Below are positions 9,000 through 21,907 of a stretch of 64,000 bases of DNA, piece by piece; position 1 is the stretch's first letter, and every line of letters starts with the position of its first letter. The stretch is taken from assembly GCA_910591455.2 (NCBI GenBank), contig OU342823.1:3301501-3365500 (forward strand). Reading direction: 5' to 3'. The position numbers were made by a program, and so were the translations under genes. Origin of the DNA: Pholis gunnellus (taxonomy: Eukaryota > Chordata > Actinopteri > Perciformes > Pholidae). The notes under the pieces were generated by a model. That model was not told the origin of the DNA. It searched no databases and saw only the letters and a list, made by a program, of their open reading frames with translations.

Positions 9000-10110
9000 A
9001 AAGGTGCAGTGTGTAGGATTTCGCGGCATCTAGCAGTGAGATTGCAGATTGCAAACAATTTAATTGTTTGCAATCCCTCTAATGGCCATCAGGGGGCAAC
9101 TCCTCTGGTTGTATAGAAGTCTATGAGAAAATGACTACATGAGTTTACGGTCTCAATCGGTAGTTTCAAGTCTTCTTCAACACAGCATGATGTTCATTTG
9201 GTAAACAGGTCGCTACTAGGGCTGCACGATTATGGCCAAAATCATAATCGCGATTATTTTGATCAATATTGAGATCACGATTATTTATCACGATTATTCA
9301 TTAATGACCAGTTACCGGACCTTAGATGCTTGGGGGGGGGGGGGTACTACTCGCAGGAGAGCGACTGTTGCATCGTGCGCGCGTGTAAATAAATTAAGCA
9401 CAAGTACTCGTCCTTCAAGCTCCCGTCTCTCTACTCTTCCACTTCTACAGGGTGCGCGCATGACACCTCCCATCTCGTTCTCCCCCTGACAGTTGGCTGA
9501 CTGTTATTTGAGGAAGCGCTTGATTTGATCTGTAGCAGAGCATTTTAAACGTCAATATCGCTGACAATCATGCTCATTTAATTGGGGCAGTCAAAATCGT
9601 GATCGCGATTCAAATTCGATCAATTGTGCAGCCCTAGTCGCTACCCTCACGTTGTCTGGTCTGGGAGTTGTCCGTGTTTTTTGTCTGACAACTTTAACCT
9701 TTTTCAGTGTGTTTTTAGTTCATGAAAGTTAAGTTAAACATTTTTGTCGCCTAAAAATATTCTATTGAGAGTTCGATTGTACTTAGCTCCACCATCTCGT
9801 GTCATTACTGGTTGCAAAAATAAAACCAAGATGGCCACCGCCAAAATGCCGAACTAAAGATTTCAGAACGGCTATCCACAAACCAATGGGTGACATCGCG
9901 GTGACTACGTCCACTTCTTATACAGTCTATTAGAAGAACTACAGTTACCAATGCGAAAACGTAAAATTGCGGCTACTGAGCTATTGTACAAACATGGCTG
10001 CCTCTATGAAGAGGACCCACCACATATGTAGATATAAATATTAGCTAATGCTACACACGGGCTCTTTAACTGTCAATGACTATGACTTGAAATTGCAGCA
10101 CAAAGTCTGT
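9000..10110 (+). repeat. Dispersed repeat family A, interrupted by a hAT element
   Basis: It begins AAAGGTGCAGTGTGTAGGAT and continues with GAGTTTACGGTCTCAATC, CAAGTCTTCTTCAACACAGC and, after the hAT insertion at 9217-9636, CCAATGGGTGACATCGCG. The same blocks recur at 19745-19905, 35770-36295, 43735-44195 and 47100-47480. It looks like a short DNA transposon or MITE family, but I could not match both ends. A 29-bp palindrome lies at 9047-9075. Confidence 0.6.
9217..9636. mobile_element. hAT MITE, 420 bp, nested
   Basis: The termini TAGGGCTGCACGATT and TTGTGCAGCCCTA are inverted, with a perfect 8-bp target duplication GTCGCTAC (9209-9216 and 9637-9644). There is a poly-G tract at 9332-9343. 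The inner part (about 9345-9630) recurs in reverse orientation inside the different hAT element at 44752-45343. Confidence 0.9.
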
Positions 10111-10235
10111 ATGTCCGTCAGTGTTTTACGAAACACTGTGCAGAAAATGTGAAAATAAATATGACACTTGAGGTCAAGCTACAGTGCTGTCATTGGCCTT
10201 GGCGTGTATCCTCACCAGTAGACGCAGCCCCCCCC

Positions 10236-10237
10236 CC

Positions 10238-10325
<88 letters not shown>
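10236..10325. repeat. (CA)n microsatellite
   Basis: About 45 CA repeats preceded by a C run. A second, shorter (CA) tract is at 10475-10513. Confidence 0.97.
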
Positions 10326-10327
<2 letters not shown>

Positions 10328-10481
10328 GCCTCACCGATCTCTGACACCCTCAGGGGCCCCTTAGGGACGCTGGATGCCACTTTGACCACAGGCATCCGCT
10401 GACTTCTTCAAAATCACAGCCATCAATAGTTTTCTCTGCTCTTTGGGCAGTCTGTTACACTGTAAAGTAAGAACACACACA

Positions 10482-10518
<37 letters not shown>

Positions 10519-10856
10519 AGTGAGCCCCGAGGCCATCCTATTGGTATGCAGAAAGTGGATCTCATTTTAAGCAGAGGTTTCACTCGCTATCCTTGAGACC
10601 TGAGTTGGCAGCACCAAGGTCCAGCTGTGTGTGTGCGTGTGTGTGTTTGTGTGGACTCAAGTGTAAGCTGTGGGTCACTGCGGGCCACGTTGCTCTCCAG
10701 CTGACTGCTGGGTCACAGTGATACACTCAAACACATGTAGCGGGATGCAAACTTGATGCTGTTACACTGACCGCTGATCTGCTAGGACACATTAACCAGA
10801 GCCAGTCATGCAGCGCTTAACATTGAACTCTTTAAAGGTACACTATACAGCGATTC

Positions 10857-11290
10857 CAGTGGCGGGCCGTGCATTTTATACCTGGGCCTTCACTGCTGTC
10901 TTACCACGGCACCTAATAACCTCATGATGGCGCCACAGCTAAGGTTATTTGTTTCTAAGGGTGTAACATCACGTATTCGTATTAAACCGTTCGGTACGAG
11001 GCTTACAAACCGAACAATACATTTGAATAATACAAGTGCATTTGGAAAATGCAGAAGCTTAAATTGTGGTAAATATAATGTTTTCAGTGGAGACAATGGT
11101 CTGTCTGCCTGTTTAGTTTCCGACCCGGAAGCAAAACAAAACGCAACTGTGTGTTCTGCGAGGCTATGCTAAACTAGTTTAGTAAGGAAAACAACACGCA
11201 CAATCTCACGCTACATTCTCCCGCAGCGTTTAGGCAGCTGTTCCCTGCTGATTCAAACAGGGCTAAGCAATGATAGGCTATCGCGCTGGA
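10857..11290. mobile_element. Composite hAT fragment (inverted relative to 48712-50620)
   Basis: It starts CAGTGGCGGGCCGTGCA, the same terminus found inverted at 50620. From about 10955 it runs into a second hAT-like end (TAAGGGTGTAAC, then AAACCGTTCGGTACGAGGC). The order of blocks, including TTCCCTGCTGATTCAAACAG near 11240, is the reverse complement of 50110-50620. The far end in this copy is not clear; the element may extend to about 12200. Confidence 0.65.
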
Positions 11291-12690
11291 GCGTCATGCG
11301 ATTTTTTCGCAGAAGTTAAAATATTTCAACTTCTGCATTTGGGCGTTTCGGCGTTTTGACACGTCAATTGTGCCGCGCCAAACGCACCGCGCCATCGCAA
11401 ATTCGCGTTCATCGCGTCTGTACATAGACTTGGTATGTAATCTTGCCGCGTTCATCGCGTTTGGTGTGAACACACCTTACGTCCACACTCATCTAGTAAG
11501 TCATATGATGATTGAGAGGGATAACTTTTTATATCTATGTAAAATAGGCACAAGAGGCCAGCAGTTCTCCAAGAGGTGACACTGAGTCTGGTCCTGCAGC
11601 TAAGAGTTGGCCTACCCTTCTGTTTTGTCCCTACATATATTTGTAGAGGGGGAGAAATGCTGACGAGGAGCTTCTTTAGAGCCTTGACATTTACTTAAGA
11701 ATGCACTTTGTTTATTTCAACATGTTTGATAAGGGCACAGTCATTGGTGGTTGCGTAACCAGCACCAACTCGTTTTAGAAGAAGCAGGGGGGTTTCTCCC
11801 CTCACTTACTGGGCTGCTTTCCTTCTCTCCACCAACAAGAGAGCCATATTCCTTCACAGCAGCAGTTCAGGAACACGGTCACTCCTCCTGCATTTGGACT
11901 GGAGGAACCAGAATCTGTCTGCATTTAGTTCTGGACACAGACGGCGATCTCCCGCGCTAAAGTCTGACGTTAACTTGACTTATCCGTCCACCCAAACCTC
12001 CTCTCTACGTGAGCCCTGTTGGTATATCATATCTCCTGACATCCTCTTTTGCTCCTGTCAGAATTCCTACAGTTGCTACAGGGTTTTGACTCTTGAGCAT
12101 GAGCATATTGTTGTCCGAAATCCGAAACTTGCGTGTGTCATTTTTGTTTTTCATATTTTAAATCTAGCTCAAACAAGGTTTTTCACCAGCGAATGTCGAG
12201 ATGCGTGTTTTGTACGTCATTGATCTGAACGGGCGCTCAGCCGCTGAGGTCACAGTGCTAGTTAGCTCTGCTAGTCTTCTCCACAACACTTCATCCATAA
12301 TCACAATGTCACCATCAGATCTGCCCCTATCTCCCTGCTCTAAGTTCACTGCCCCAAGAAGCAGTGAGGTCCAGGTGGGGTCTCTCAAGAGGTCGAGAAA
12401 CCTCGAGGGGATCCTCCCACGCCCAGCTGCCGTCCCTGACCCGCCAGGTTGAATCTCCCAAGCAGGCTGCTATCGAGAAGTTCATCATGAAACTGTGGGA
12501 AATAAAATCACCTGGTCACTATTTACCTTCAGCTGTGAGCGACACTTCCATCAAGAAGAAGGCAGTGTGGAGCTATGAGGTTTAGTCAACATTTTTTTAG
12601 GATCCCTAAAGGATTTTAGGAGTTATGAGATTAAGGCACAAGCTCTTTTTTCTTTTCATTGGCTGAATATTTGTAAAACCCACAATCAGA
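11291..12690. other. Intergenic, probably decayed transposon DNA
   Basis: About 11320-11475 has repeated CGCGCCAAACGCACCGCG- and TTTGGTGTGAACACACC-like text reminiscent of other MITE families. Open frames at 12201-12585 have no recognisable domain. Nothing firm. Confidence 0.35.
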
Positions 12691-12949
12691 CGTAAAGGTG
12701 ACACACATGGAGGTGGATGGGTCCAACAACCAGCGATCTTTCAGCCGAGGGACTGCTGTTCGTTCCTCGTGTGAAACGAGAAGTCAATGTTGTTGTTTTT
12801 GTCCTGTAACGCCACTTCTGTAGTTATTTTAACCCAAACGACGATCTCTTCCTAAACCTATCTAAGCAAAGATAGATTGTTGCAAAAACCTAACTGAGTT
12901 TCCTGTGAAAACGCGCGGAAAATGAGGAGTAACTTTATACAATATATTG

Positions 12950-12992
12950 TCCCTGTCTGTCTGTCTGTCTGTCTCTGTGTCTGTCTGTAGGT
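12950..12992. repeat. (CTGT)n microsatellite
   Basis: Short imperfect CTGT tetranucleotide tract grading into GT repeats. Confidence 0.85.
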
Positions 12993-13840
12993 GTGTGTGT
13001 TTCCCCGGCATAGTTCAAACCAACACAGGACAATGGAGCAGAAAAAAAAGAAACCTAAACAACCTCCCGTAGAGCGGCCCGATATCACTGCCGGCTTTTG
13101 TCGTCCGTCCTCTTACAAGCACTTTACATCGCGCTCAAGCACCGATCAGGACAACAATGACAACAAAGACCGCAGTCAGCGGTGCAGTCCGAGCGCTGCC
13201 TTTTGTAAGAGTGCAGCGGACGGTTGCTTCGGTGCCACATAATAACTTGCCACACGTCCATTACACAAACACTCGCAGTCCTCCTCCCATGCGTTGGCTT
13301 TTGTTATGTATATGAGGGCTATTATGTACGACAAGTAAATGTATTGGAGGGAGAGGAAGGGGGCTGGGGAGGTTTAATAATATTCGTGTGTGTTTGACAT
13401 GAGGGAGGGCTATTTCCCCGGAGGACGGTCTTCAGGGCCTCACCCCCTCCTCCCCTGTTGTTCCATTATCTTGCCCTCTCTCCACTTGATATTAAGACAA
13501 CAGGGAGGATTACGCCGAGCAACGACAGAACAAAAAAAGCAATTTGGCCTGAAGGAGGGGTTGAAAGAGAAGGGGGGGTGGAACGGAGGGCTGTAGCGCT
13601 TGACTCCAGTCTCCACTTTTCTGCTTTCTTTTCCCTTCGTTGACAATGTTTTTCCTGCGAGGCTACGAACACAATCATTATGGATGTTTGATTTATTTTA
13701 TTACCACTGTGTGTGTGTGTGTGTGTGTGCGTGATGGTCCCTGAGCCTCTCTGCAGTAATAAAACAATGTGAAGTTACTATAGAGACACAAAGTCTGCAT
13801 AGGGAGGTATGGCTCAACCAAAAACATCTGACCTTTACCT

Positions 13841-14372
13841 GTTTCCTCTTTCTAAATGTATCCTCATACAACGATTCATGTGTTACCTTTCCAAAAGTTA
13901 CTGCTTATTTTTTGTGCATTTTCCTACGAAAGCCAGCAACTCGTGTCAATTTCCATTCATTACATGCATACTGTCCTTTCAAACTAAGCTTCCGTCTTTA
14001 CGGGAAACTACTCAGGTTTAGGAAAAGATCCTGGAATCATTTAGAATTGCAGTAACTACATTACGCAAGTTAGGTGACAAATAAATCAACGTGTACTTCT
14101 CATTTCACATGGGGAAGGATGAAAGATCTCTGTTTTTTAGTAATATTTGGAATGTGGGACTAATACTTTTTCTTTAGTAAAGCATCTTTGTCTTCGGGTG
14201 CATGGCACTCAATTTAGTCTTTTCCGAAAGGCAGCAGATCAACAGGACCACGATGCTGCCACAGGCCAGTGAACATGTGTGGTTAAGGTGGTCTGACTTC
14301 CTTATGAGACGTGTCAGGGAGGAAGGAGTGGGGAATAAAGACGAAGAGAAAAGAGAGGTAGGATGTAAAAAG
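13841..14372 (+). repeat. Local direct duplication, copy 1
   Basis: It shares long near-identical blocks, in the same order and orientation, with 17763-18572. Examples are GTAACTACATTACGCAAGTT (14051), GGGGAAGGATGAAAGATCTC (14111), and the stretch from about 14175 to 14372, which matches 18373-18572 almost base for base. No coding potential is visible. Confidence 0.8.
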
Positions 14373-14689
14373 GCGACAGGAGTGATGGAGGCAACCTGAC
14401 CTGATGAAAAGTGCAAAAAAGCACAGAGTCAAGGGAAATGAGCAAGCATAGAAGTGGCCTGCTACATTTTGTTCTCACTCGAACAAATCGTGTGATTCGG
14501 AGTAATCCCGCGCAGCTTAGCGCTCACTGGAGGGAATTCATCGGAGTGCTCAAAGAGAGGCGTCGCTTCTGTTTACTGTCTGTCAACACCTCCTGCCTGA
14601 TATTACCTTCAAACACTCATGTTCTCCCGGTTCAGCTCCAATCTATCTGAGTGATGTGTGACTTTTGCCGATTCTTATTTAACACATTA

Positions 14690-15460
14690 GCATTGAGTGA
14701 CATGACGGCTGTGATAAAATGGAGAATCAGATATGGGTAAAGTCATTAAGGATTAGCCCTGCAGTTGAAATTAGATTTTTTATTTTTTTTTCCCTTTCAG
14801 CGCCGTGTTTTTAGGACTTCAAACAGAAGTGCCACCAAGCCGATCTGCTTTTATCAAAATCCCCTGTGTAAAGTCACACTGGAACAGACAGGCCTTTGAA
14901 TGGAAAGGAAATAAAGTCTTTCTTTCTGGTCGTTGATAACATCTTCCCTCAGGTTGATGAGCGGTTTTATTTTCAGCACCTCTTTTTCTAAAAAAGTTCC
15001 CTTAATCAAAACAAGCTGTACGGGTCAAGAAAGCAGACAAACAGCCTGACTAATAAACCGACAGGAAGGACAGAGGACCGGCTGGCAGAGAAACCATCAA
15101 GTTTGATTATCAGACTCTTAGCCCTGATGGCCTTTACCTCTTCCCAGCCATTCGTCTGTGGTGTTTTCTTAATGAAAAGCCTGGCAGCTGTGCCTGTTCC
15201 GGATCTATCTGTGGGAGAGGAGTTCTAGCAGGCCAACGCTGACGCTGATCAATAGCCTGCTGAGAAGACAAGCAAGCTCCGGACTCTCAGGGCTTAATGG
15301 GAGGGAATGGGACTGGAAGTAGAAAGAGCAGAGGTGTGATTTTAAATGCCGGACCAGTAATCTTGGCGGAGAGAGAAAAACCCAAGCGAGACAAGAGGAG
15401 TGCGGGTGCAGACGGAGAGTGGGGGTATTGAAGAGAGAATTATGTTTAAATGAGACTAAA
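14690..15460. other. Intergenic, composition suggests conserved non-coding DNA
   Basis: The stretch is free of repeats. It mixes AT-rich homeodomain-like cores (ATTAAGG, TTGATTATC, GATCAATAG) with unique GC-balanced sequence, as conserved enhancers do. This is a visual impression only; no alignment was possible. Confidence 0.25.
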
Positions 15461-15949
15461 TGGTCACAAAAGGTCGGTGGTTGTAGCTCAGAGGGTTTGA
15501 CCTAGGAGACACAGAAGTACTCTGCCTGTTGACTTCTGACTTTCTCAATGTGAGTCCTGGCTTCTGTGGAGAGCTAGATGTATGTTTAATGGCTGTAAAT
15601 TAGAGTAGCAGCTTTGAAACCTTGTAACATTGGATCATTTTCAATGAGAACACACATTGCTCCAGAATGTACAGCTGTAACATACAGTATGTGATAGACT
15701 CCTCCATCTTTAGACTTAAGTATATAAGTATATAATTAGTTGGACTGTTGTTTTTGTCGAAAAGACCAAAACCAACAATCTGTCCATCTCAAAAATATTT
15801 TCTGACATCCTATCTGTGGCTCTCAACTCCAAGCTCATTGGTTCCTACTGAAGACCTAAATCTTTGAAAAAAACTGTTTACGAATATATAGTTTCATTTA
15901 AAAACTAAAAACGGCTGGTCACTATGATTTAAAGCAAGCAAACAGGAGG

Positions 15950-16980
15950 AAATAGTGCATTTGTTGGGGACTATTTTCGCTAGCGGATTAATCGGCCCAG
16001 TCGCCAGGAAAAAATGTGTACGTTTCTGCAAACCACGGATACGTTGAATGTGACTGTTTTTGCAGTCGTTCAGAGCAAGTGACACAGTACAATGAGCAAC
16101 TGTTATTGAAAGTTCCGCTGTATAATAATGCACATGAGAAGTTCGCTTTCAGGGCTTTCTGCCAGAAATCTCCTTAGGTTTAGGCAACAGACCTTGTTTA
16201 GGTTTAGGAAAAGATCACATTCTGGGTTAAGATAACTTTCTGGCAGAAAGCCCTAAAGTCAAACTTCTCCCATATGCTATAATAATGAGTATAACAAGCC
16301 AGAATGACCATAAGGGCAGGTGGGAGTTGAGATGGATGGGTCAAACAAACAGCACTTTCCCCCAGGAGACCACCAAAAGTAAAAGTTTACTTTACCCTTG
16401 TTATGTAACATGAGAAAGTCCGCTAAGACCTGTTTTCATTTATTCACGTTGTCACGGTTAGGTTTAGGTAACAAAATAAGGGCTTAAATCAGAAAAGAGT
16501 ACACTTGTTGTGTAACCGGTGTTAGTAAAGTTTGTAAGTTATGCAACAAAAGTCAGGTGGAAAGAGTCAATGTCGCGGTCTCCTGGGTGAAAGTCTTGTC
16601 TTTATTTGACCCGTCCAATCTTCCCTCCTGCCCTATGCAGAATTCCTGCTCTTTATTCTCTTTCATGTGAAACCAAAAGTAAACGTTGACTTTAAGCCTA
16701 TTAGGTGAGGTTGTTCCACTTGTTGGGTAACATTACGTAAGAAAGTCCCGCTTCCGGCTGCTGTTATTTATTCACGCTAGTTATGCTAGGTACGTTGTTA
16801 CGATTGGTATCTTACCTTGTTACGTTATCATTTGAACACAAACCATGATGTTTTTTCTAACCATAACCCAGTAGTTCTGTTGCCTAAACCTAACCAATTG
16901 ATTCACAACCTTAACCACGTGATATTGTGCGTTTCTGCAAGAGCGACACAAGGTTGAAATGAAACGTGTTTTTGGCTCAG
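15950..16980. repeat. Family B dispersed repeats in several pieces
   Basis: It contains CCCAGTCGCCAGGAAAAAAT, GTTTCTGCAAACCACGGATA and several TTAGGTTTAGGCAACA units, and ends with the inverted CTAAACCTAACCAATTGATT near 16890. The same order is seen at 27345-27560. It includes an inverted repeat at 16137-16268. There is no protein-coding evidence. Confidence 0.5.
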
Positions 16981-17762
16981 AAACGTCCACATACAACATA
17001 TCTCGTCGTTTGCTGTAACGTGCAGTGCCAACATTTTTCCGACGACTGTGTTTGTGATTGATCCACATTTGTGGCAGCAGGACGATGTACAGTACTGTAT
17101 GTGGGATTGAGTCAACAGAAACTGTGTGTGTGTTCATGGTGATGAAGGAGCCCAGTGAAACAGTGTCACTCATTGATATATGTTTCATACTAAATGTTTT
17201 TGTAGGAAAAAAAGATCCATAGTCAATAAATATTTGAATTGGGCACAAACATTTTTTGTATTTTTATTCCCATCAAGCTCGGCCTCTTAAAACCAACAGT
17301 TGTTGTTTTGAGTTTTGGAGAAACAACATTTGTCCAAAAGGAACATTACTTGTTACGTATAATATTACATTACATTATAATATTACATATTACGAGTTCT
17401 AATCAGGCACAATAATTAAAATCACCTGCGTGGGCATAACATGGGCACATCATCTTTTACATGGCTAGCTAGTTACTGAGCTACACTAATTGAAAAATAA
17501 AAAGATGCAGATGTAGAGCAGAAATAGCAACTTTTAAATTTGTTTATTTTTCAATCTTACGGGAAAATTGTTTTTATTGCAACTTGGATTGAACTCGGTC
17601 GCTCTGACGCTCTGATAACATTGTACTCACCAGAGTGCTTTCTTGAGATCTCTGAGCCCTTTTCAGTTGATTTTGAAGCGAGGAGTAAAATGATTAACCA
17701 AACTGTCTGTTGCAAACATCACGCCACTTCCTGCTTCAACATTGACCTACAAAAGACGTGTG

Positions 17763-18572
17763 TGTATCCTCATACAACAGTTCTTATGATATCTCACCAA
17801 AAAGTTACTCCTTATTTCCTCTTGTTACATGCATGCGGTCTTTTCAAATTAAACTTTTTACCAGGAAACTACTCAGTTCCAAATAAATAATTTAGAATTG
17901 CAGTAACTACATTACGCAAGTTAGGTGACGAATAAATCAACGTGGACTTCTCATTTCACACGGGGAAGGATGAAAGATCTCTGTTTGTTGGACCCATCCA
18001 CCTCCCCTCTCGTCCTCTAGGTGCTTTTGCGGTCTTTCTACTTCCTCGTTCATGATTACGTAGATAACAAACAAAATAATATTGTGGGAGATCTACGAAT
18101 CACGGCGAGTTATTCTTCGTTGGTTTATCTACCAATGCTGGATGAGACCAGCCTGGTTTCAACAGTCCACATTGTTTTTCTTTCAACCGTAAACATGCGT
18201 CTTCCATAACCTTAGCCACATGGCTTATTACTGTATCCATGACAACGAAGGTCCTATAAACTTAACCCGTAAAAAAATATTTTCTTTTCTGATAATACTT
18301 AAATACCTTTACTGAGGTAATATTTTGAATGTGGGACTTCTGCTCTAAACAGTGGGACTAATACCTTATCTTTAGTAAAGCATCTTTGTCTGTGGGTGCA
18401 TGGCACTTCATTTAGTCTTTTCCGAAAGGCAGCAGATCAACAGGACCACGACGCAGCCACAGGCCAGTGAACATGTGTGGTTAAGGTGGTCTGACTTCCT
18501 TATGAGAAGTGTCAGGGAGGAAGGAGTGGGGAATAAAGACGAAGAGAAAAGAGAGGTAGGATGTAAAAAGGT
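17763..18572 (+). repeat. Local direct duplication, copy 2
   Basis: It matches 13841-14372 but contains about 300 extra bases between roughly 17980 and 18330, including family B text (GTTGGACCCATCCACCTCCC). Either this copy gained an insertion or copy 1 lost the segment. Confidence 0.8.
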
Positions 18573-19504
18573 GGGTTAAACTACCCATCAGTACCGTAGT
18601 CACGTGACAAATAAATAAACGTTAACTTTTCGTTGCCCTAGAGGCCCGACTAACAGTCTCCTGGGTTTTAATCTTTAATCTCCTAATTCCAAAGCACACT
18701 TGACCATCCGGCATACTGGCTGCTTCAGCCGAACACTTGAACACGGTGTCTAACTAAATGAATTGAGTTTAGACGGATTATCAGACTACATCAACAGACT
18801 TGTCTTAAACATAAGGGACTAATTACAACACTAACCTTTATTGAAAAATGAAAAGTAAAGATTTCCCTCCACTAATCCAGGGACAGCCATAAATCCCTAT
18901 TAATGAAGCTTTACTGTACATTGGTCTGCTGCTCAGCCAGGTTTATAAGTCTAGGTTGATTCCTCCTCTGTATATCCACATGTCAGTCAGACAATAGTCT
19001 GACTGAGAGACATAAAGTCTGTGTTAAAGCCCACTGATAGAGGGGAAAGCCTCGGGGTGTTCTCCCCTTCCATTAACAGGGTGTTGGGCTCCAGACATCC
19101 ACAAAATGCCCCTCTGATCGAACTGAGCTCTTCTCCAGCCGCCAAGGAAACTGACGATTCCATCCTTTTCTCCTGAAGCGAGGATTAAGAGAAGTCTGTC
19201 AGTGCTTTCTCAGCTGGAAGCAGAAGAATGAAAAGAAAAAGAAAAGTCCCTCATACATTGGATGGTGGAGGGATATGTCAAACTTCATTCATCTACACTT
19301 GCAGTGCTTTAATCAGTTCATCAGTTCACATGTAGTGTAATGGTTTGAACATGTTATAATGTTGCTGTGATCTGTGAGAGCCGGATCGATACGTACTGAG
19401 GGTGCAGACTCTTCCCTGGAGCTCATTCAGTTCCACTAACCAGAACCTTCAGTGCTCTAATGACTGTGAGGAGGGTTTGGAGGCACTGCTAGTGAGGCCT
19501 TTAC

Positions 19505-19528
19505 ACACCGGGGGGGGGGGGGGGGGGA
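19505..19528. repeat. Poly-G tract
   Basis: A run of about 18 consecutive G in otherwise unremarkable sequence. A comparable poly-C run is at 45255-45269 inside a hAT element. Confidence 0.9.
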
Positions 19529-19744
19529 GCTTATTAATTTGCACTTCAATATATGTTCTGTAACTGTTGTTTTTGTCACAAGTACTTTCACAGAGAACGA
19601 GAGAACGTGAATATTACACAGAGAAAAGGGAACCCTATTTTTCGAGAACAAGGTGCACCACGAATAAATCAAACGTCATCAACCAATCATGTTGTATGAA
19701 CGGACATATTCACAACATCTCAGAGGCTCCTTGGTCTCAACCAG

Positions 19745-19905
19745 AGACTGTATATAAGAAGTGGATGTAGTCGGCAGGACATCAGCCATCGGTTTGTGGA
19801 CTACGGTCTTGAAGCCTTGAGTTTGACATCTCGTCCATCTTGGATTTTTTCTGACTTCACCGAAGTCAAACAGATTCTTTACATATGTGAAAATGTCCCA
19901 ACTGT
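19745..19905 (-). repeat. Family A repeat fragment
   Basis: It contains GACTGTATATAAGAAGTGGA, GGTTTGTGGACTACGGTC and CCATCTTGGATTTTTTC, the same block seen at 43750-43860 and 47110-47200, and inverted near 9840-9930 and 36180-36290. Confidence 0.6.
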
Positions 19906-20693
19906 AATTCTGGTCATCATTAAGGAAATCTGCAATGAAAAAGGTCTATTGCATGTTCTGGGTCTGCTACAAACTGCTGCAAAGCTTTTTAACAGAAAAT
20001 ACAGTTGTTTTCTTGTTTTTCTGACTGATTCCAAGTTTCACAGTAAAAACATCTGGAGTAATGCAGCTGAAATCCACCTGTCTTTATAAATATTAAACAT
20101 GGAGGCTCATCCACATATCAATATAAACCACACAACAGTTATCCATACTATATGCCGTGATCAAATTATCCATGAAAGCATTTTAAAACAAGTTCACACA
20201 TGTGAGGTCCATCCACAATGCTCAATATGAACCGATCTGCTACCTGCAATTATCTCCAGATCAAATGCAATAATATAGGAGCTGGTCTTCTCAGGATTAA
20301 ATATAGAATAAGAGATGCTGCTCCTGCATTCATTGTTTGCACAACTATAACCAGCCTCGCGCTTATTCCAGCAGCTGTAATTTATTCTGCCATCAACAGC
20401 ATGTTCGGGGTGATATATGTTCCTACTGATTCTGTGTTCCTCCTACTTTCTGGACATGTCTGTGCCCTGGGCCAGACTGCTACTGGCACCCAGATGGGTG
20501 TAATATTTTAAGGACATTGTGAGAGTTTTATACTATTTATTTAAATGTATCTTTATTCATCTTCACTCAACTTCGGGTCATCAACACAACATCTGTTAAA
20601 TGACCCTTCGCTAAGCCCCGGCCCCCACGTACTACTCCGTCAAGCTGTCAGAGCTACGTTACCATGGAATCCACTGTCCCGGCTCTTGAGCCA

Positions 20694-20980
20694 TGACAAA
20701 ACGGGAGACACACGGGTTGTTATACCAAACAGTTTGCATTTATTACTCAACAAAACAAAGGTATGGTGCTGCAGGAACAGAGATGCTCCGACTGTGACAA
20801 GCAGGTCCTATATACCCCTGGGAGACTGGCCAGGTGCTCCCAATTGGACAGAGAGGCTCCGCCTACAAGGGACCTGCAAGACAGCACAGGCAAGACACAA
20901 AGGAACGCCCACTGCAGAGAAAGCAAGAGCAAAACAAAAACAAACCTGGTGCTGGTCATCCACCTCCCTCAACCCTGTCA
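20694..20980 (-). repeat. 3' LTR of the Gmr1-like remnant
   Basis: On the minus strand it starts TGACAGGGTTGAGGG and ends CCCGTTTTGTCA, giving TGACA/TGTCA inverted ends and 287 bp. A TATA-like GTATATAGG lies near 20810 and AATAAA is at 20744-20739. Promoter, polyadenylation signal and ends are in the expected order. A partner LTR was not found. Confidence 0.7.
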
Positions 20981-21080
20981 CCAAGCACCCCTCAGCAACC
21001 TGGCACCAGTGGGAAGCAAATTAAGAAGGAGAACAGGAGAGACAAGGATAAGCCGATAGGCTACCATGCATTGGCTATTA

Positions 21081-21794
21081 TTAATGATAAGGAGCTCTGG
21101 ACAAAGCATCTGCCACCACATTGTCCGAACCCTTGATATGCCGAATGTTTAACCAATACGACTGTAACATCAGTGACCACCTTATCAATCTCTGATTTGG
21201 ACACTGCAAAGTGTTGAGAAAAGTCAAGGGGTTATGGTCGGTGTAGACGACCACAGGCACTAGCCCAGAACAGATATAAACATCAAAATGTTTTAGTGCC
21301 CAGATCAACGCCAGCGCCTCCTTTTCGATCGTAGAATAATTTAATTGATATGAATTAAATTTCTTCGAAAAGTAGCTCACTGGTCGATCAAAACCCAGAT
21401 CATCAGTTTGCAACAGGACAGCACCCGCCCCCACGTGACTAGCATCCACCTGAAGGGAAAACGGAAAATGTTCCTTCCCAGCTGCCACGGGCTGACACGT
21501 GTGACATGACTTAATATAAGCAGCAACATCTTTTTTCAAACGCGGCCAAAAGAAACGCCGTAGGACCCGATCATGGGTTTTCCTGACCGCCCAGTGTCCA
21601 GATTCATCATGGACCACTTTCAACGCAGACTCCCTGAATTTAAATGGCAACACAATTTGGATAATGGGGGCCCCAATGAAACTGTCACCATGAGTCATCA
21701 ATTTTCTTACCAGCAGCGCATTGTGCATGAAATAACCCTGAGACTTATTTCTTACCTCCTCCGCGGGAAGTACCTGCTCGAACATCCCTCTCAA
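21081..21794 (-). pseudogene. pol: Fused integrase H2C2 and RNase H fragment of retrotransposon pol
   Basis: This 237-codon open frame begins at an internal Met; similar sequence is readable to about 21835. Residues 50-100 are the integrase N-terminal zinc domain, with H62, H67, C97 and C100. After about 15 residues the RNase H domain begins: D117 (LQVDAS), the IEKEALALIW helix with E157, D186 (YTDHNPLTF) and D229 (VADALSR), so the acidic catalytic set is present. The protein ends six residues later, as expected if RNase H is the last domain. The integrase catalytic core and the whole RT are absent, so the fragment cannot support transposition. It has kept its frame across the deletion. Confidence 0.82.
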
Positions 21795-21907
21795 GGAAGG
21801 ATCAGTCTGCTGTTCAACTTTCAGGTCTTCCTGTGAAACTGAGAGGGGTAGCCTACATCAGACAGGGAAAACGCACACAACTCTGCCGGGTCACCTTTCA
21901 CATTTTT

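Noticed and set aside
10149..10402. Open frames across the CA tract
   Set aside because: His/Thr and Val/Cys dipeptides from the (CA)n microsatellite. The same applies to 24940-25285 and 57712-58030.
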